64,000 nt of DNA from Branchiostoma floridae (GCF_000003815.2 NC_049995.1:9945295-10009294), one strand, 5' to 3'; positions 1 through 12,999 are shown, numbered from the stretch's first letter. Notes: generated from the sequence alone by a model not told the origin. Translations and numbers: made by a program.

Positions 1-294
1 TAATGAATCCCATTGATGTAAATGATTTGTAGAAATTGGACGGCAAATCAGAATGATCTACTTATACTTCCCATGCGCACACTCTATACTCTTTACAGTA
101 GTAAATATTACTTCAAAATCACTTATACGGAAGCTATGGTTACTAGTATAGGGCTCCAGTATTATGATTATACATGTAGGACACTCTAACGCAATTTTTC
201 TCACAAGCACTCACTCATCCCCCCTTACATACACACACACTCACATATCCAATCACTCACACCCACTGTCACTCACACTCAATTATTCCCATTT

Positions 295-404
295 ACTCAC
301 TCACTCACTCACTCACTCACTCACTCACTCACTCACTCACTCACTCACTCACTCACTCACTCACTCACTCATTCACTCACTCACTCACTCACTCACTCAC
401 TCAC
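295..404. repeat. (ACTC)n microsatellite
   Basis: About 27 near-perfect tetranucleotide units in the intron upstream of the gene A SRCR exon. The gene B intron has a related but shorter CA/ACTC-rich stretch at 6700-6790. Confidence 0.95.
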
Positions 405-513
405 GATCAAAATAGAATAAAAATAAAAATGCAATAAGAATAAAACGATTTCCTATCCCTTAAGTTAAGCCATACACTTCTGAGAAAAGTCATTAAATTC
501 TTTTGTTGTACAG

Positions 514-3500
514 GTCCATACAACAACGCTACCATGGTTACGGACGACACCAACACGATCCGGCTGGTGGGGGGAGAGTATTACGGCTGTGTGGAGATGT
601 ACGATAACGTGACGAACCAATGGGGACCAGTAAAGGGAATGAGGTCATCGGACCCTCATAAAATGGGTTGGGCACACCTTGTCTGTGAAGATTTGGGGTT
701 TCCGGCAGGACTTGCTACTTCGGTCTACCCCTTAATCAAAGGAACCGGGGTCGTCGATCTTGACTTTGCTGAGTATCAACATATCACAATCTTGTCAGAC
801 CATTACCGACCAAGCTACCCCTCTACGGTTCCCAAGTTTATCACGGTGCCTTATTACCATCCTACTGCTGACCGTGTGACTCTCCGTGATGCTATAGACC
901 GTGTAGTGAGGGGACCGTGTGCGTCTAACGACTATAGTTGTAATAGGCATTACTCTGCCATGTGCTTGGCCTGTGCCGGACAGCAGAACAAACACAATTC
1001 ACAAGGTATGCAGATCCAAATTAACATGTTTATAATTATTGATCTAGTTGAATGAAGCACCCATTCTGAAACACGTAGGAGCTGTCTATTAGATTGATTG
1101 CAAAAGTTTAAGTTAAAAGGAGATCGTTTGGAATGTATTTACTCTATTTTTCATATTATGGAACTTTACATCTCAGACATCAACGCTCAAGTGACCTGCA
1201 CATCTGACTCAATTCTGGTCAGTTTTCCCCGCCCGGCGGACAACTCCATTCAGAAGGCAGACGTTCAGCTAGTAGCGCCACCTTGCAGTGCTGATGAGAA
1301 CTCCACCCACATCTTCATCCGAGCCCCTCTTACAGGCTGTGGGACCGACAGACAGGTTTGTCCTAAACACCTTTTTACCTCCAAGAAATATTCATGAATG
1401 TTACATTTTCACCTAAGCTTTTGTGTGAGTGACTTCAATAAATGTAGAACATGTAACTTTTGATAGGTGGAACATAAACAGACCAAATATGCAAAGGAAT
1501 AACTGATTTGTATAATCTATGCAAAAATGTGTTTATGCTGAACATCACCGTGCATGCATTATGTTTATATGCATAGTCATTTGCATAAAACATACAGAAG
1601 CTCTGATTATTTCATGGAGGTTCGAGGTCAACGAACTCTAGTCAAAATATGTCATACATACAGCTGTTTGTCGCAAATCTTAAAAGTAGAGATTATGTTG
1701 TTTAAGCCATGCTTTTATAACTATGTAACATTAACTAAAGACATACAACGTTCATTCTAACAATTACAACTTTAATCAGGACACAGAAGACGACATCATC
1801 TACAGTAACACCCTGGCCATCAACGTCAACGCTTCTAACGCGATTGTCACACGTCATCACGTCAAGGTGATCACCGTAGAGTGTCGTCTGCCGCGACGTA
1901 CCACCGTGGCCGTCAACTTTGACCCCCGGAGCTCGTCCGTGTTCCGGTCGCACATCGTCGGCAGGGGTGATTTCGCCATCTCCATGGAGCTGTTCCTCAG
2001 TAACAGCTTCCGGTTTCCGGTCTCGGAATATCCACTGTCCGCGGAGTTGGGACAGGTAAGATCCCCACAGCTATTTACACTGCCTCAAATACAGATATTA
2101 CGAAGATATTACTTTATACTCGGGGAGGGGGATATACATATATATATATAGCCTCTACCAGGCTCCCCATGTCGCAAACTGTACTCAACAGAAAACACTC
2201 CTCTTGTGTATTTTCTGTCTGTCTAGCCAATTTCAACTCTTTTCCCAGCGACCTTGGGAGCCTGGTAGGGGCTAGGGTATATATTGTAAATGCATAAACG
2301 TTCGCGGTGGTTTTCTTTTCGCGGTTTTCGCGGTGACCACCTCACCACGAACTTAAAAACCACCGCGAACATTTTTTTCTATCATAGTACGAGACTGCAG
2401 TCTATGACTATAGGGCGCTACCGCGAACGTAAAACCACCGCGAATACTCACTTTTCCCTCTACCACGCAAGTAAATCCTCGCGAACTTAAATGAAATTAC
2501 AGTGTTCATAACTATATTATGAAACCATCTGTATTGCCTACCTTAAATATGTGACGAATGCGAGTTTTTATTTTATGTAGTCATGAAAGATTTCAGTCTT
2601 AGAAGGACTCTCGTGTTTCTGTCAGATGCTGTACGTGCAGGTGCAGGTGACGTCAGACGACACGAACCTGCAGGTGTTCGCAGACACCTGCATGGCCACG
2701 CCCACGGAGGATCCAGACGACAGCACCGTGCTGTACCACCTTATCCGCGAGGGGTGAGTTCATAATATGGCCGTTCGCGCTTCCGAGTACGCATGTGCGG
2801 CGACAGGAATTATGGGTGATGTGTCAAAAGTGAAGGCCTCGGTCTGACTTCTAAAACAAATCTCGTCTCGACCATTGATTATGTCTCAGGGGCATTCACC
2901 TTTGACATATTACCCACAATTCCTGTCAACACGCATGCGCACTCGAAAGTTTGAACGAGTATGTTCTACTCTATTTTACTCTACTTTTTTTAAATTTAAA
3001 ACTGTATGGTGGGGTGAGGGGTAAGAGAGACACGTCCACTTAGCGAGAAAGAGAAGGAGTAATGTTGTAAATCCCTTTGAAGTCATACCAGTGCAATGTT
3101 TTCTCCATTCAATTCTTCATACATTCAAATTCTTTGTACATAGTTGTGACGAAGACTCTACCGTGGCTCGCTATTGGTCACCGTCAACAATGGAGGAACG
3201 GTTCGGTTTCCAGGCATTCGCCTTTACCAGTGGAGCACGTAAGGTAATTTATGTTCTTGCATATATAAGAAGGGTAAAATGCCATGGGAAACGCAATTTT
3301 CCATAATATGGCACCATTATGTAACCAGTCCCGCCGATTGCTTGTATCAAGCAACGGCCTGGAGTAAGGATGCCTTCGATTCGTCATTTTCCTTGCGTTA
3401 GCGCAAACAGCCGATACCAACCAATCCCGTTGCCTATTGACAGCAGGCGTCAACGTGATTGGCTGGTAACTTTTCCTCCAACAAGATGGGAAATATCTGA

Positions 3501-4099
3501 TTGCAGACCTGACATGAGAGGATGGTGTCTACATATCATAATGAAGCTAACAAAAAGTGTTACACAGCTATTTCTGGAAAAGTTTTACACATACTATATG
3601 CACAATGTTACTATATGTCCAGGTGTACCTCCACTGTGACGTCCTGTTGTGTAACGCCACGGACCCGAGCTCCCGGTGCGCTCAGGGCTGTCAGGCGGGC
3701 GGGAGGTTCGCGAGGGAGGCCGAGGTGGACACCGATGCTTACCTGCTGATACAGGGTCCCATCGTGCTGAACGATGATCAAACCGGTGAGAAAAAAACTC
3801 CTTGAAATACACACCTTGATATGTGAGCCAATTGCAAGTTGTATGGTATATATTCTAATTTTCTTTTTGAAGCTTTCTTTGTAAATCGGCTCTTGATATA
3901 AAACTAAGGCTAGTCATCGGCATTCTGCATTTTCCCCGGAAAAAAGTTGGATGTACGTACTACCTAGATATTTGTTGATTTTTGAGTTTTATTTCTTGTA
4001 GGTCGTGATTACTCCTCAACAGGTCACGTGACGAACATGGTCCCCTTCTTCCTTGGAGCATGCACAGTGATGGTCGTCGCCATGTTTATCGGCATCTAG
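514..4099 (+). CDS. SRCR-ZP membrane protein, gene A (5' exons outside window)
   Basis: Exons read from splice borders and frame: 514-1005, 1177-1355, 1780-2055, 2626-2753, 3144-3243, 3623-3785, 4002-4099 (stop TAG). Exon 1 encodes a divergent SRCR-like domain (IRLVGGEYYGCVEMYD, then W and VCEDLGFP). The next exons encode a ZP-N half (conserved Cys, ending in CGTDRQ) and a ZP-C half (YLHCDVLLCNATDP, CAQGC). The last exon is a short tail with a hydrophobic membrane segment (FFLGACTVMVVAMFIGI). ZP domains polymerise extracellularly and SRCR domains bind ligands, so a secreted or surface receptor/matrix protein is likely; the ligand is unknown. All exon phases agree with genes B and C. By analogy with gene B, the signal and sushi-like exons lie left of position 1, because bases 1-60 resemble the corresponding intron of gene B. 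The domain calls are firm; the exact function is not. Confidence 0.8.
2150..2273. repeat. Palindromic MITE, AGCCTCTACCAGGCTCCC ends
   Basis: The left arm AGCCTCTACCAGGCTCCC is mirrored by GGGAGCCTGGTAGGGGCT at the right end. A second copy sits at the same place in the homologous gene B intron (9068-9192), so insertion preceded the A/B duplication. Confidence 0.75.
2288..2490. repeat. CGCGGTGGTTTT interspersed repeat
   Basis: Repeated direct and inverted forms of CGCGGTGGTTTT and AAAACCACCGCGAA form a small AT/CG mosaic repeat. The orthologous block in gene B is at 9216-9395. Confidence 0.7.
2770..2959. repeat. MITE, GACAGGAATTNTGGGTAAT family
   Basis: Imperfect terminal inverted repeats: CGTTCGCGCTTCCGAGTACG at left and the reverse complement of GCACTCGAAAGTTTGAACG at right, with an internal TATGTCAAAGGTGAAGGCC-like motif in both arms. 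It lies in the intron after the ZP exon ending at 2753. Confidence 0.75.
3410..3475. repeat. Short palindromic repeat with CCAATC arms
   Basis: The arms CCAACCAATCCCGTTG and CAACGTGATTGGCTGG are inverted around a ~25 bp centre. The homologous copy in gene B is at about 10350-10412. It is probably a small MITE or a palindrome that predates the duplication. Confidence 0.55.
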
Positions 4100-4771
4100 A
4101 GTCTATGGCATGCTGGGAAGACAGCATGCAGGGCAGAGAGAGAGAAAAGAAACCGTCTGCAGTGTCATTTTTTGCTGGCAGATTTGTCTATTTTAGCTAA
4201 GAATATCTAGTCATGCTGCATTGTATCGTGTGAGAGTTTTTAGAAAACTATTTGCCTCGTATTTTCGGTAGCTCTTGTGGAAGCTCGATATAGAAGTGAT
4301 TTGAAGATGCCGTGTTGTTTTTGGGCTGTTTTGGCCATTTTATGTAGATGTAGTGACGTCATGTGATGTTGTGATGTTTGAGAGTGTTATCTGAGTGCTT
4401 TTTGTAACGTATACATAGTACCACTACTGCTTGCTGTACTTATACTATATGACTTTGGAAATGTATTTTTTTGGCATTCAATTTACCATTTGGATGCTGT
4501 CTGAAGTTAGATGCGAAGCGATGTACTTTGAATTGTAAATTGCTACACAAGTTTCTGTCAATAATACGTTACTGACTGCTGATCATGTAGTACCAGATAT
4601 ATACTTGTATCTTATACATGTATAGCCTCCATAGCAGGCTCTCTATCGTACCTTAGCATGACGCAAGAAAAACTTTAACAGGTGCTTTCAATCTTTTTGT
4701 AACAGGAGCCGGTACGTTTATACACTTGGTTTTGTTATAAATTGAATAATGTTTTGATAGTGCTTGTGCCA

Positions 4772-4777
4772 AATAAA
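4772..4777 (+). terminator. Polyadenylation signal of gene A
   Basis: AATAAA about 670 bp after the gene A stop codon, followed by a GT-rich stretch. The intervening sequence shows no ORF of note and reads as 3' UTR. Confidence 0.6.
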
Positions 4778-4792
4778 GTCTGTGATCCAAAC

Positions 4793-5130
4793 TTACCGGC
4801 GTCATTGATTGACATGTGCAACGGGCAATCTATAAAACCAGCTTTGACTGTTTATCATCGGTTACAGTTCAACCAATGATAGAAAGTTTAGCAGTAGTAG
4901 TGTTGTAACCAATTGCAACACATTGGCGGATATTTCAATTTAGAGGCCGGGTTTTTCTTCGGTAGGTGTTGCACCTACTATGTTGAGAAGATAAGTGAAT
5001 TGTTTTTGTAAACAAGACTCTGTAATTTGGACCGATGTGTCAGATGTTTGGCATGCCTTGTTTAGTGTTACACAGACTTACCTGCGCCACAGTTTGATTA
5101 ACGTGTACAACAGACAATGAAGCTTTGACT
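4793..5130 (+). promoter_or_regulatory. Candidate promoter region of gene B
   Basis: Two related blocks (about 4793-4845 and 5078-5130) share ACTTACC-GCG and GATTGACATGTGCAAC-like sequence. The first is followed by CTATAAAAC (TATA-like, near 4830) and CAACCAATGATAG (CCAAT). A third block of the same type precedes gene C at 12049-12100. Promoter role is inferred from position and boxes only. Confidence 0.4.
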
Positions 5131-5303
5131 ATGTACATGCACACAAGCACGGTATTTTGTTTAGAACTTCGCCCAAGGCGACCGCTGCAAAGTGTCATGT
5201 AACAGCAAAAGGGTGTTGACGACGATCTGGTGAAGTTTTTATCCTTGTCCGGACCGCTCTCTACCCCTTTTCCCAAAAAGCTGTGAGGTTTCCAGCTACA
5301 AAC

Positions 5304-5718
5304 ATGAGAAAAGCGATCTTTCTTCTTTCCTTGGCTTTGTTTTTAGTTTGGTCGAAAGCCAAGGGCCAAGCTACAGAGAGTGGTCCGTCAACGACTACTG
5401 AAGGTGAGTGTTTGTGTTTGATTTTGTTTATTCAATGGACATGAAGAAAACCTAGTATACAGCCTTACCACTTAAAATCAAATGTTATACTCCCGGCGTA
5501 TGTGTGTGTTTCTTTCTTTCTTTCTATCTCTTTATCTTTCTCTCTCTCTGTCTGTCTCTGTGTTTGTGTGTGTTTCTGTGAGTGCGTGTGTTTCCTACTC
5601 TCTCTCTGTATCACTGTGTGTGTGTTTCTGTATGTTTCTCTGTGTGCGTGTGTCTGTTTCTGTGTATCTGTGTGTGTCTGTCTCTCTGTGTCTGTGTGTG
5701 TGTGTGTGTGCGCGCGCG

Positions 5719-5757
<39 letters not shown>

Positions 5758-8700
5758 GTGTATTTGTATGTGTGTGTGGGTATGATTTCAATCGTCAGAA
5801 TATCCTCGGGCCGCAAAATGCTTTGTCATTAAGTCATGTCGCCTTCAATTCGCACAGTGCTCTTGTCGACATGTCGCAAATGTTCTTAGGGCTTCTTTAT
5901 GCAAAGCCTTGCACGCACATTCCAGTGAAGCATACATAACTTTTCTTGCAATGTTGAAAGCTTTGACAATGTTTACCCCATGCCTGTTGATATCTGGGAG
6001 ACTGTTGAACAATTCTTGTCTTGTGTTTATGTTAGACCCTAAACCATGCGGAGACTTCCCATGGAATGGGGATGACGTCACAGTGGACTGTGACTACAAC
6101 TATCATGAAATAAGGAATGGTCAATGGTGGTCTGACTTAAAGTTTGAGTTCTTTGGACGCTGCAACGTTACTTGCCCAATTGAAGCAGACATGTTGGTTG
6201 GACCTCCCTATCTTGATTCCCGTATCCATGACGGTGCCTACTTCTGCAATAAAGACAACAGGACCTGGCTGGGAACAGAACCTGTGTGCTTGGGTAAGGG
6301 TTCTTTTATTCACCACTAGTCATTGATGTGACTGTTTTGTACCCATACTGCCCATCCAGCCTGCTGTTACCAAGGAGTAACCATGTCGACATAGACAAAG
6401 AAAATGTGGAAAAGTTCAAATTGTTTTGCATTTTAATAGCCGATTGTACAAAGTAAAGCAATCATGTTTGTGTATCTAGTGAATCCAATTGATGTTGTAA
6501 TTTGATATTATAGAAAGTTTAAATGGTAAAAATGCAGAATGTTTTAAATCAATTCACTCTACTGATTCGTCCCGTGTGCATACAATGACACTCTATGGCT
6601 ATAGGATATATAGTACCCCAGAATCACTCACACTGAATCTAGAGTCATTAATTTGGACTACAGTATTATGATTATAGGGCACTTTTGTGCACTCATTCCC
6701 ACACACACTCACTCATTCTCACTCACACACACACACATTCACTCACTCGCTCACACACATTCCCACAAGTCACTTTCACTCACACGCAATCATTCGCAAT
6801 AATTTACTCATTAAATCACTCAATATTGTTTCACCAAAATGTAATAAAAATAAGAGAGCGAAGAAGAAGAAAACATGATAATTCCTATCCCTCAGCCGTG
6901 TAATTGACAGAAAAGTAATGGAATTTCTTTTGCTGTTTCCTTCGTGCCAAAGGTCAATACAACAGCACAACCAAGGTAACGGACGAATCCAACACGATCC
7001 GACTGGTAGGGGGAGTGTTTTACGGCTGTGTGGAGATGTATGATGACGTCACAAACCAGTGGGGACCTGTACGGGGATGGAATCCGTATAGTTACACTCA
7101 CCAACAGAGAATGGATTGGGCAGACTTTGTATGTAGAAATTTGGGTTTTCCGACAGTACTTGCTACTTTGGCCTATCCCTTTACCACTGACTATGTTAAT
7201 TACCTGTCAAACCTTTACCGACCAAGCTACCCCTCTACAGTCCCCAAGTTTATCACGTCTGACTTCGTCACTACTTCTTTCGGCGCGACTCTCCATGATG
7301 CCATAGACCGTGTGGTAAGGGGGCCATGTCCTTCCAACGACGATTGGTGTAGAAATGAGTACTTTACCTTGTGCCTAGCCTGTGCAGGACAGCAGAACAA
7401 CGGTGATCTACAAGGTAGCCAAATACAAATTACAATCTTTATAAGGATTTAATTCGTTACTGAAGCAACAATTTCCAGTTTGTGTCATTCTATTCTGGTT
7501 AACATTCAAATTCAACCGATTAAGTAATGCTTTATTTTATTTTAACATTCTAATCGTTTACAATATACAGTGTACCTGTTCTAATGTTTCGTGTTATGAA
7601 AATCATTATCAGTCTCAGACATCAACGCCCAAGTGACCTGCACGTCAGACTCCATTCTAGTCATTTTTCCCCGCCCGGCGGACAACTCCATTCAGAAGGC
7701 AGACGTCCAGTTAGCAGCGCCACCTTGCAGTGCTGAAGATAACTCCACCCACATCTACATCCAGGCCCCCCTTACAGACTGTGGAACCGTCAGACAGGTT
7801 TGTCCCTAACACCTTGTTACCTCTAAGATATATTCATGGAAGATTTCACTAGCGTTTGTGTGAGTGAGTTCAATAAATGTAGCACATGTAATTCATGATA
7901 GGTGGAACATAAACAGAGCAATTTTGCGAAATGAGGGAACTGATAAGCATAATCTATGCAAAGCTTGTTTATGATAAACATCTCCATACATGAATTATGT
8001 AAATATGTTAGTCATTTGCATAAAATACACAAGAGGTCTAATAATGTAATGGAGGTATAAGGTCGCCAAACTCTAGTCCAAAAATGCCCTATATTCATAT
8101 GATAGGGCATATTTTATCATTTTTATTCTCGGGCAAATTCACTCCGACGACGGTTTCGTTACTGCTCAGCGGCGGTAAAAAGTGAGTTGTTCTCAGCATA
8201 TTGCTCCACAATGTATTGTGCTGAAATCTGGAGCAACTACAGCGTGAGTGCAATCTCGAAACTGCGTGTGGCTTACCACAGCGCATTTAAACTCCTCTTT
8301 TCGGTCGGCAGGCACACAAGCACTAGTTGCTTGTTTGTTAGTAGTCGGACCGACATGTTTGACGCAAGGCGCCGCAAGGTCACCCATGCATTTGCTATGC
8401 GCTTGCTGTCGTCTGTCAATGACATCATCCGATTGCTTGTCCACTCGGACGGCTTTCGCTTTAGCACATTCTGGCGACACTATGTAAATAATAGTTAATT
8501 AGTTGTAAGTGTAGTCTTTTTAACCTCTGTTCTGTGACTGTTTTTATGGGCCATGGGCCTGATTCAAACAAACAAACATTCAGGACCTCATTCAGTTGTT
8601 CGTCGCGATTCGCGAATTTTAATAGTAGAGGTTACGTTTTAAAACATGCATTTAAAACATGAACTGAAGACATAAAATTTTTATTCTAACAAATACAACT

Positions 8701-11087
8701 TCAATCAGGACACAGAAGACGACATTATCTACAGTAACACCCTGACCATCAACGTCAACGCTTCTAACGTAATTGTCACACGTCATCACGTCAAGGTGAT
8801 CAGCATAGAGTGTCGTCTGCCGCGACGTAACACCGTGGCCGTCAACTTTGACCCCCAAAGCTCATCCGTGTTCCGGTCGCACATCGTCGGCAGGGGTGAA
8901 TTCACCATCTCTATGGACCTGTACCTCAGTAACAGCTTCCGGTTCCCAGTCTCGGAATATCCACTGTCCGCGGAGTTGGGACAGGTATAGGATCCCCAAA
9001 GTTATCACTGCCTCAAATAAAGACATTACGAAGATATTACTTTATACTAGGGGAGGGGGATATATATAGCCTCTACCAGGCTCCCCAAGTCGCAAACTGT
9101 ACTCCTCACCAAACAACTTCTCTGGTGTGTTTTCTGTCTGTCTGGCCGATTTCTACTATTTCCCCAGTGACTTTGGGAGCCTGGTAGAGGCTATGGTATA
9201 TACTGTAAATGCATAATCATTCGCGGTGGTTTTCTTTTCGCGGTTTTCGCGGTGACCACCTCACCACGAAGTTAAAACCACCGCGAACATTTTTTTCGAG
9301 TACGAGACTGCAGTCTATGGCGCTACCGCGAACTTAAAACCACCGCGAACACTCCATTTACCGCGAAAGCAAATTCCCACAAACCTAAATGCACTTACAG
9401 TTGAGTATTCTTAACTATATTATGAAACCATCGGTATTGGCTACCTTAAAATTGGCAAATACGAGGAATGCGAGTTTTTATTCTATGTAATCCAAAAAAG
9501 AAGCATTTCAGTCTTAGAAGGACCTAAAAATCTTGTATTTCTGTCAGATGCTGTACGTGCAGGTACAGGTGACGTCAGACGACACGAACCTGCAGGTGTT
9601 TGCGGACACCTGCATGGCCACGCCCACCGAAGACCCAGACGACAACACCGTGCTGTACCACCTTATCCGCGAGGGGTGAGTTGTTAATATGGTCGTTGAC
9701 ACTTCCGAGTACGCATGTGCGGCGACAGGAGTTGTGGGTAATGTGTCAAAGGTGAAGGCCTCGGTCTGACTCTAAACAGTTCTCGTTTCGACCATTCATT
9801 ACGTCTCAGGGCAATCACCTTTGACATATTACCCACAATTCCTGTCAACACGCATGCGCACTTGAAAGTATCAACGAGTGTGTTCTACTCTATTTTCCTC
9901 TTCTGTTTTTACTATAAAAATTGTAGGGTGGGCTGAGGGGGAAAAGAGAGACATGCAATTTTACATGCAGGATACATAGTAAGAAATTTATACAATGTCA
10001 TGCTGTACTTAGTATATCCCATGACGTCATATCAGTGGAATATTTTCTCTATTCAATTCTTCATGCATTGAAATTTTTTCGTAGTTGTGACGAAGACTCG
10101 ACCGTGGCTCGCTATTGGTCACCGTCAACAATGGGGGAACGGTTCGGTTTCCAGGCATTCGCCTTTACCAGCGGAGCACGTAAGGTGAGTTTCTTGAATA
10201 TATATGAAGGGTAAAATGCTATGGAAAGCGCAGTTTTTCCATAGTATGCACTCTTGTGTAACCAGTCCCGCCGATTAGATGTATGAAGCAACAGCCCTAG
10301 AGTACAGAGGCCTTCGATCCGTCCTTCTCCCTGTGTTAACGCAAGCCTGCCGATGCCAGCCAATCACGCTGCTTCTTGGCCGCAGGCGGCAACGTGATTG
10401 GCTGGCAACATCCTTCCAACAACAGGAAGGGATACATCTGATTGACAGATCTGAAGTTAGAGGATGGTAGCTGTATGTCACGATGAAGCTGACAAAAAGT
10501 GTTACACAGCTATTTCTGGAAACGTTTCACACATGTACGTGTACCTATATATGTCCAGGTGTACCTCCACTGTGACGTCCTGTTGTGTAACGCCACGGAC
10601 CCGAACTCCCGGTGCGCCCAGGGCTGTCAGGCGGGCGGGAGGGTCGTGAGGGAGGCCGGGGGTGACACCGACACCGATGCCTACCTGCTGATCCAGGGTC
10701 CCATCGTGCTGAACGACGATCAAACTGGTGAGAAGAAAAAACTCCTTGAAATACACACCTTGATCAAGGAGGTTGAAAGAGTGTGTTTTAACCTCCTTGC
10801 CTTAATATAAACATGTGAGCCAAGTGGTATGATATATATTCGCATTTTCTTTTTGAAGCTTTCTTTGTAAACCGGCTCTTGATATAAAATTAAGGCTAAT
10901 CATGGGCATGTCGCATTTTCCCCGGAAAACCTTTTGTTCTGCGTACTACCTGGTAGATCTTTGTTGAAATCTGTGTTTTATTATTGTAGTTCGCGATGGC
11001 GCCTCAACAGGTCACGTCGTGAGCATGGTCTCCTTCTTCCTTGGAGCATGCGCAGTGATGGTCGCCGCCATGTTGATCGACATCTAG
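5304..11087 (+). CDS. Sushi-SRCR-ZP type I membrane protein, gene B (complete)
   Basis: Exons: 5304-5403 (signal peptide, core FLLSLALFLVWS), 6036-6293 (sushi/CCP-like, six-plus Cys, GRCNVTCP and GAYFCNKDNRTW), 6953-7414 (SRCR-like), 7619-7797 (ZP-N), 8709-8984, 9548-9675, 10085-10184, 10559-10727 (ZP-C) and 10990-11087 (tail and membrane segment, stop TAG). All borders are GT/AG and the phases join without stops. The product should be secreted to the cell surface and anchored by the C-terminal helix, with the ZP module available for polymerisation. It is nearly identical in plan to gene A, including shared intronic MITEs, which indicates a fairly recent tandem duplication. A LINE fragment has entered the intron at about 8.1-8.6 kb. 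Ligand and tissue role cannot be read from sequence. Confidence 0.85.
5501..5785. repeat. Pyrimidine/GT-rich simple repeat
   Basis: TCTTTC, TCTG and (GT)n runs in the first intron of gene B. Several spurious ORFs on both strands arise from it. Confidence 0.95.
8090..8580 (+). mobile_element. 3'-terminal LINE fragment in gene B intron
   Basis: The frame at 8187-8498 encodes SKLRVAYHSAFKLLFSVGR and later DARRRKVTHAFAMRLL. These align with the C-terminal tail of the LINE copy at 19548-20803 (SKCRIAYNNCFRIIMNLPR, EARRRKMCYSILQRL). The fragment ends in (CAAA)n. It is a 5'-truncated, non-functional copy. Confidence 0.75.
9068..9192. repeat. Palindromic MITE (second copy)
   Basis: Same family and same intron position as 2150-2273 of gene A. 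Confidence 0.75.
9216..9395. repeat. CGCGGTGGTTTT repeat (second copy)
   Basis: Homologous to 2288-2490, in the matching gene B intron. Confidence 0.7.
9690..9879. repeat. MITE, GACAGGAATTNTGGGTAAT family (second copy)
   Basis: Inverted arms GTCGTTGACACTTCCGAG and its mirror CTTGAAAGTATCAACGAG. Matches the gene A copy at 2770-2959. Confidence 0.75.
10765..10799. repeat. Small palindrome CAAGGAGGTT...AACCTCCTTG
   Basis: Ten-base arms around a 15-base centre. The same arm sequence bounds the 1.2 kb element at 21148-22374 and the palindrome at 22909-22945, so this is probably a deletion derivative of that family. Confidence 0.5.
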
Positions 11088-11482
11088 AGCAGACTGCATG
11101 CCGGGAAGACGGGACAGAGCATAGGGCGTTGAGAGAGAGGGGGGGGGGGCTGTCTCGTCGTTATTTTGCTTATTTCAGTCCGGTTAAATATCCAGTAACG
11201 TCATGCTTTATTGTGATGTTTGAGAGCTTTATCTGAGTGATTTATACATAACCCCGAGTATAGATCGCTATGTCATATAATGAACTTTCAAATATGATGT
11301 TATTTGTCGTGCTATATTTTCGCTATCTTCGTTAGCGAAGCAAAGCCGAGAGAGATTTGAAATACTAGTACATTAGTGCATTTTCAATGCCTTTCTGTTA
11401 TATACATAGAAATATTCTAGCATCTAATTAATCATCATTTATATGATTCCTGAGGTTAGATAAGTAACAATAACAATAAGCA

Positions 11483-11704
11483 CGTTCATCATTCCGAGTA
11501 CGCATGCACAATGACAGGAACTTTTGGTACTATTTCAAAAGTTGATCCTGAGACATATACATTAACCACGTCTTTACACATGGTATCCAAGCCGAGACAA
11601 TACAATGGTCGACACGAGAACCGTTTACAAGTTAGGGGACTTTACCATTGACATATTAGTCACAATTCCCGTTCTGCACATGCGTACAAGGAAAAGAGAA
11701 CGAG
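11483..11704. repeat. MITE, GTCAAAG family (third copy)
   Basis: Left arm CGTTCATCATTCCGAGTACG and mirrored right arm ending GAGAACGAG. Internal ACATATTAGTCACAATTCC mirrors GGAACTTTTGGTACTATTTC. More diverged than the intronic copies. Confidence 0.6.
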
Positions 11705-12048
11705 CTTATTTTCGAACAGCCTACTTTGCATTCTAAATTGCTACACAGTTTCCGTCTATAATACTAATTCGTAAACGCTGACTGGTGATCATGTACTGTT
11801 ACAGTAGTACTTTATATAAAAAAATTATATACTTGTATGTCATATGTTATGTCTTATAACGGTAATATACTTATATATACGTAATACGTAAATTAGCATG
11901 ACTTAAGAGCAACTTGAATTAATAGGACCTGTTTTGTTTTGCTTGTTATAAACTGAAGTGGAGCTTGTATAACTTAAGATAGACGTATTTTTTGCTTTGA
12001 TTAATGTTATGAAAATACTTGCTTTGAAGAAACGCCTGCAATCTAAAC

Positions 12049-12260
12049 TTACTTGCGTCAGAGTTTGATTGACAGGAGCAACAGATACTCTATAAAGCCG
12101 ATTCTAACATGTTGATCAAAGGTAACAGCGTAACCAATGATAACTTGGCAGTTATCAGTTCAACCAATGATACCACAGCAATAAGCAGTTCAACCAATGA
12201 TGGCATAGCAAGTTGTAGTGATAGTAAGGCAATTAGCACTTCGACCAATCAGAGACTGGT
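12049..12260 (+). promoter_or_regulatory. Candidate promoter block of gene C
   Basis: ACTTACTTGCGTCAGAGTTTG followed by CTCTATAAAG (TATA-like) resembles the block before gene B. At least four CCAAT boxes follow in short direct repeats (CAACCAATGAT). It lies 1.3-1.5 kb before the gene C start, so either a long 5' UTR exon or a different promoter is possible. Confidence 0.35.
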
Positions 12261-12999
12261 ACGTCAAAAATTTGCATCTCTTAATTTCACGAAGCTGAGG
12301 AACGTATGTGCACGCAAGCAAGGGATTCTGTGAAGTAGGTACGCAGGCGTGAGGGACGGCGGTGGCTGATCTGTAACTCAAGGTATGTCGTTGCTTTCTT
12401 TGTATTCTGCACTGTTTTATCTTCACTTTTCCCATCAATTTGTGACATGAGTCATATATTTATATATTGGGAATCCGTATGCCTAATGTAAAGTCACATT
12501 TCATTATTAAAATCCGTTTTTGGACTCACTTTCAACCAGCGTTGACCTGGTGGGGAGGGCGAAGTGACAAAAACTTCTTCCTAAATCGGTCGATTTATGT
12601 TTATAGGTAGCCGCCTTACTGTTCAGGATTGCTATTCAGATATGAATATTGATTGCCATTGGTTTGTTATCTGCTATACTGTATTATTTAGGGCCTTTAT
12701 AATGGTCAAGAACTGTGAATGATCCGGCGTTGTGTTTATTCTTCCGATAGATATGCAAATTTGCTACTGAATTTCAAATTTACCTGGAGCTAATTTCATT
12801 ATGCCGGCATCACTAGTATACCTTGTTTCCAAGTAATCTTGCAGAAAATGGCTCCCCTCGTCTGTGATTTGTAAGGACATTGTCTGCAGCAATAAGCCTT
12901 TTCGTTGTTGTTGTTGTTGTCCCTGCATAACGTCTATTTCTTCGCTAGACGTGGGCTCCAGGTACTATTTCCATCTAGGTGCTCCTCCTTTTCACTCTA

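Noticed and set aside
164..415. ORF with repeated LTHSLTHS
   Set aside because: Translation of the (ACTC)n microsatellite.
4600..4670. Another palindromic MITE near TATAGCCTCCATAGCAGGCTCTC
   Set aside because: Only one arm is recognisable; too short to support.
5465..5939. Several Cys/Val-rich or Thr/His-rich ORFs on both strands
   Set aside because: Translation of the GT/CT simple repeat in the first intron of gene B.
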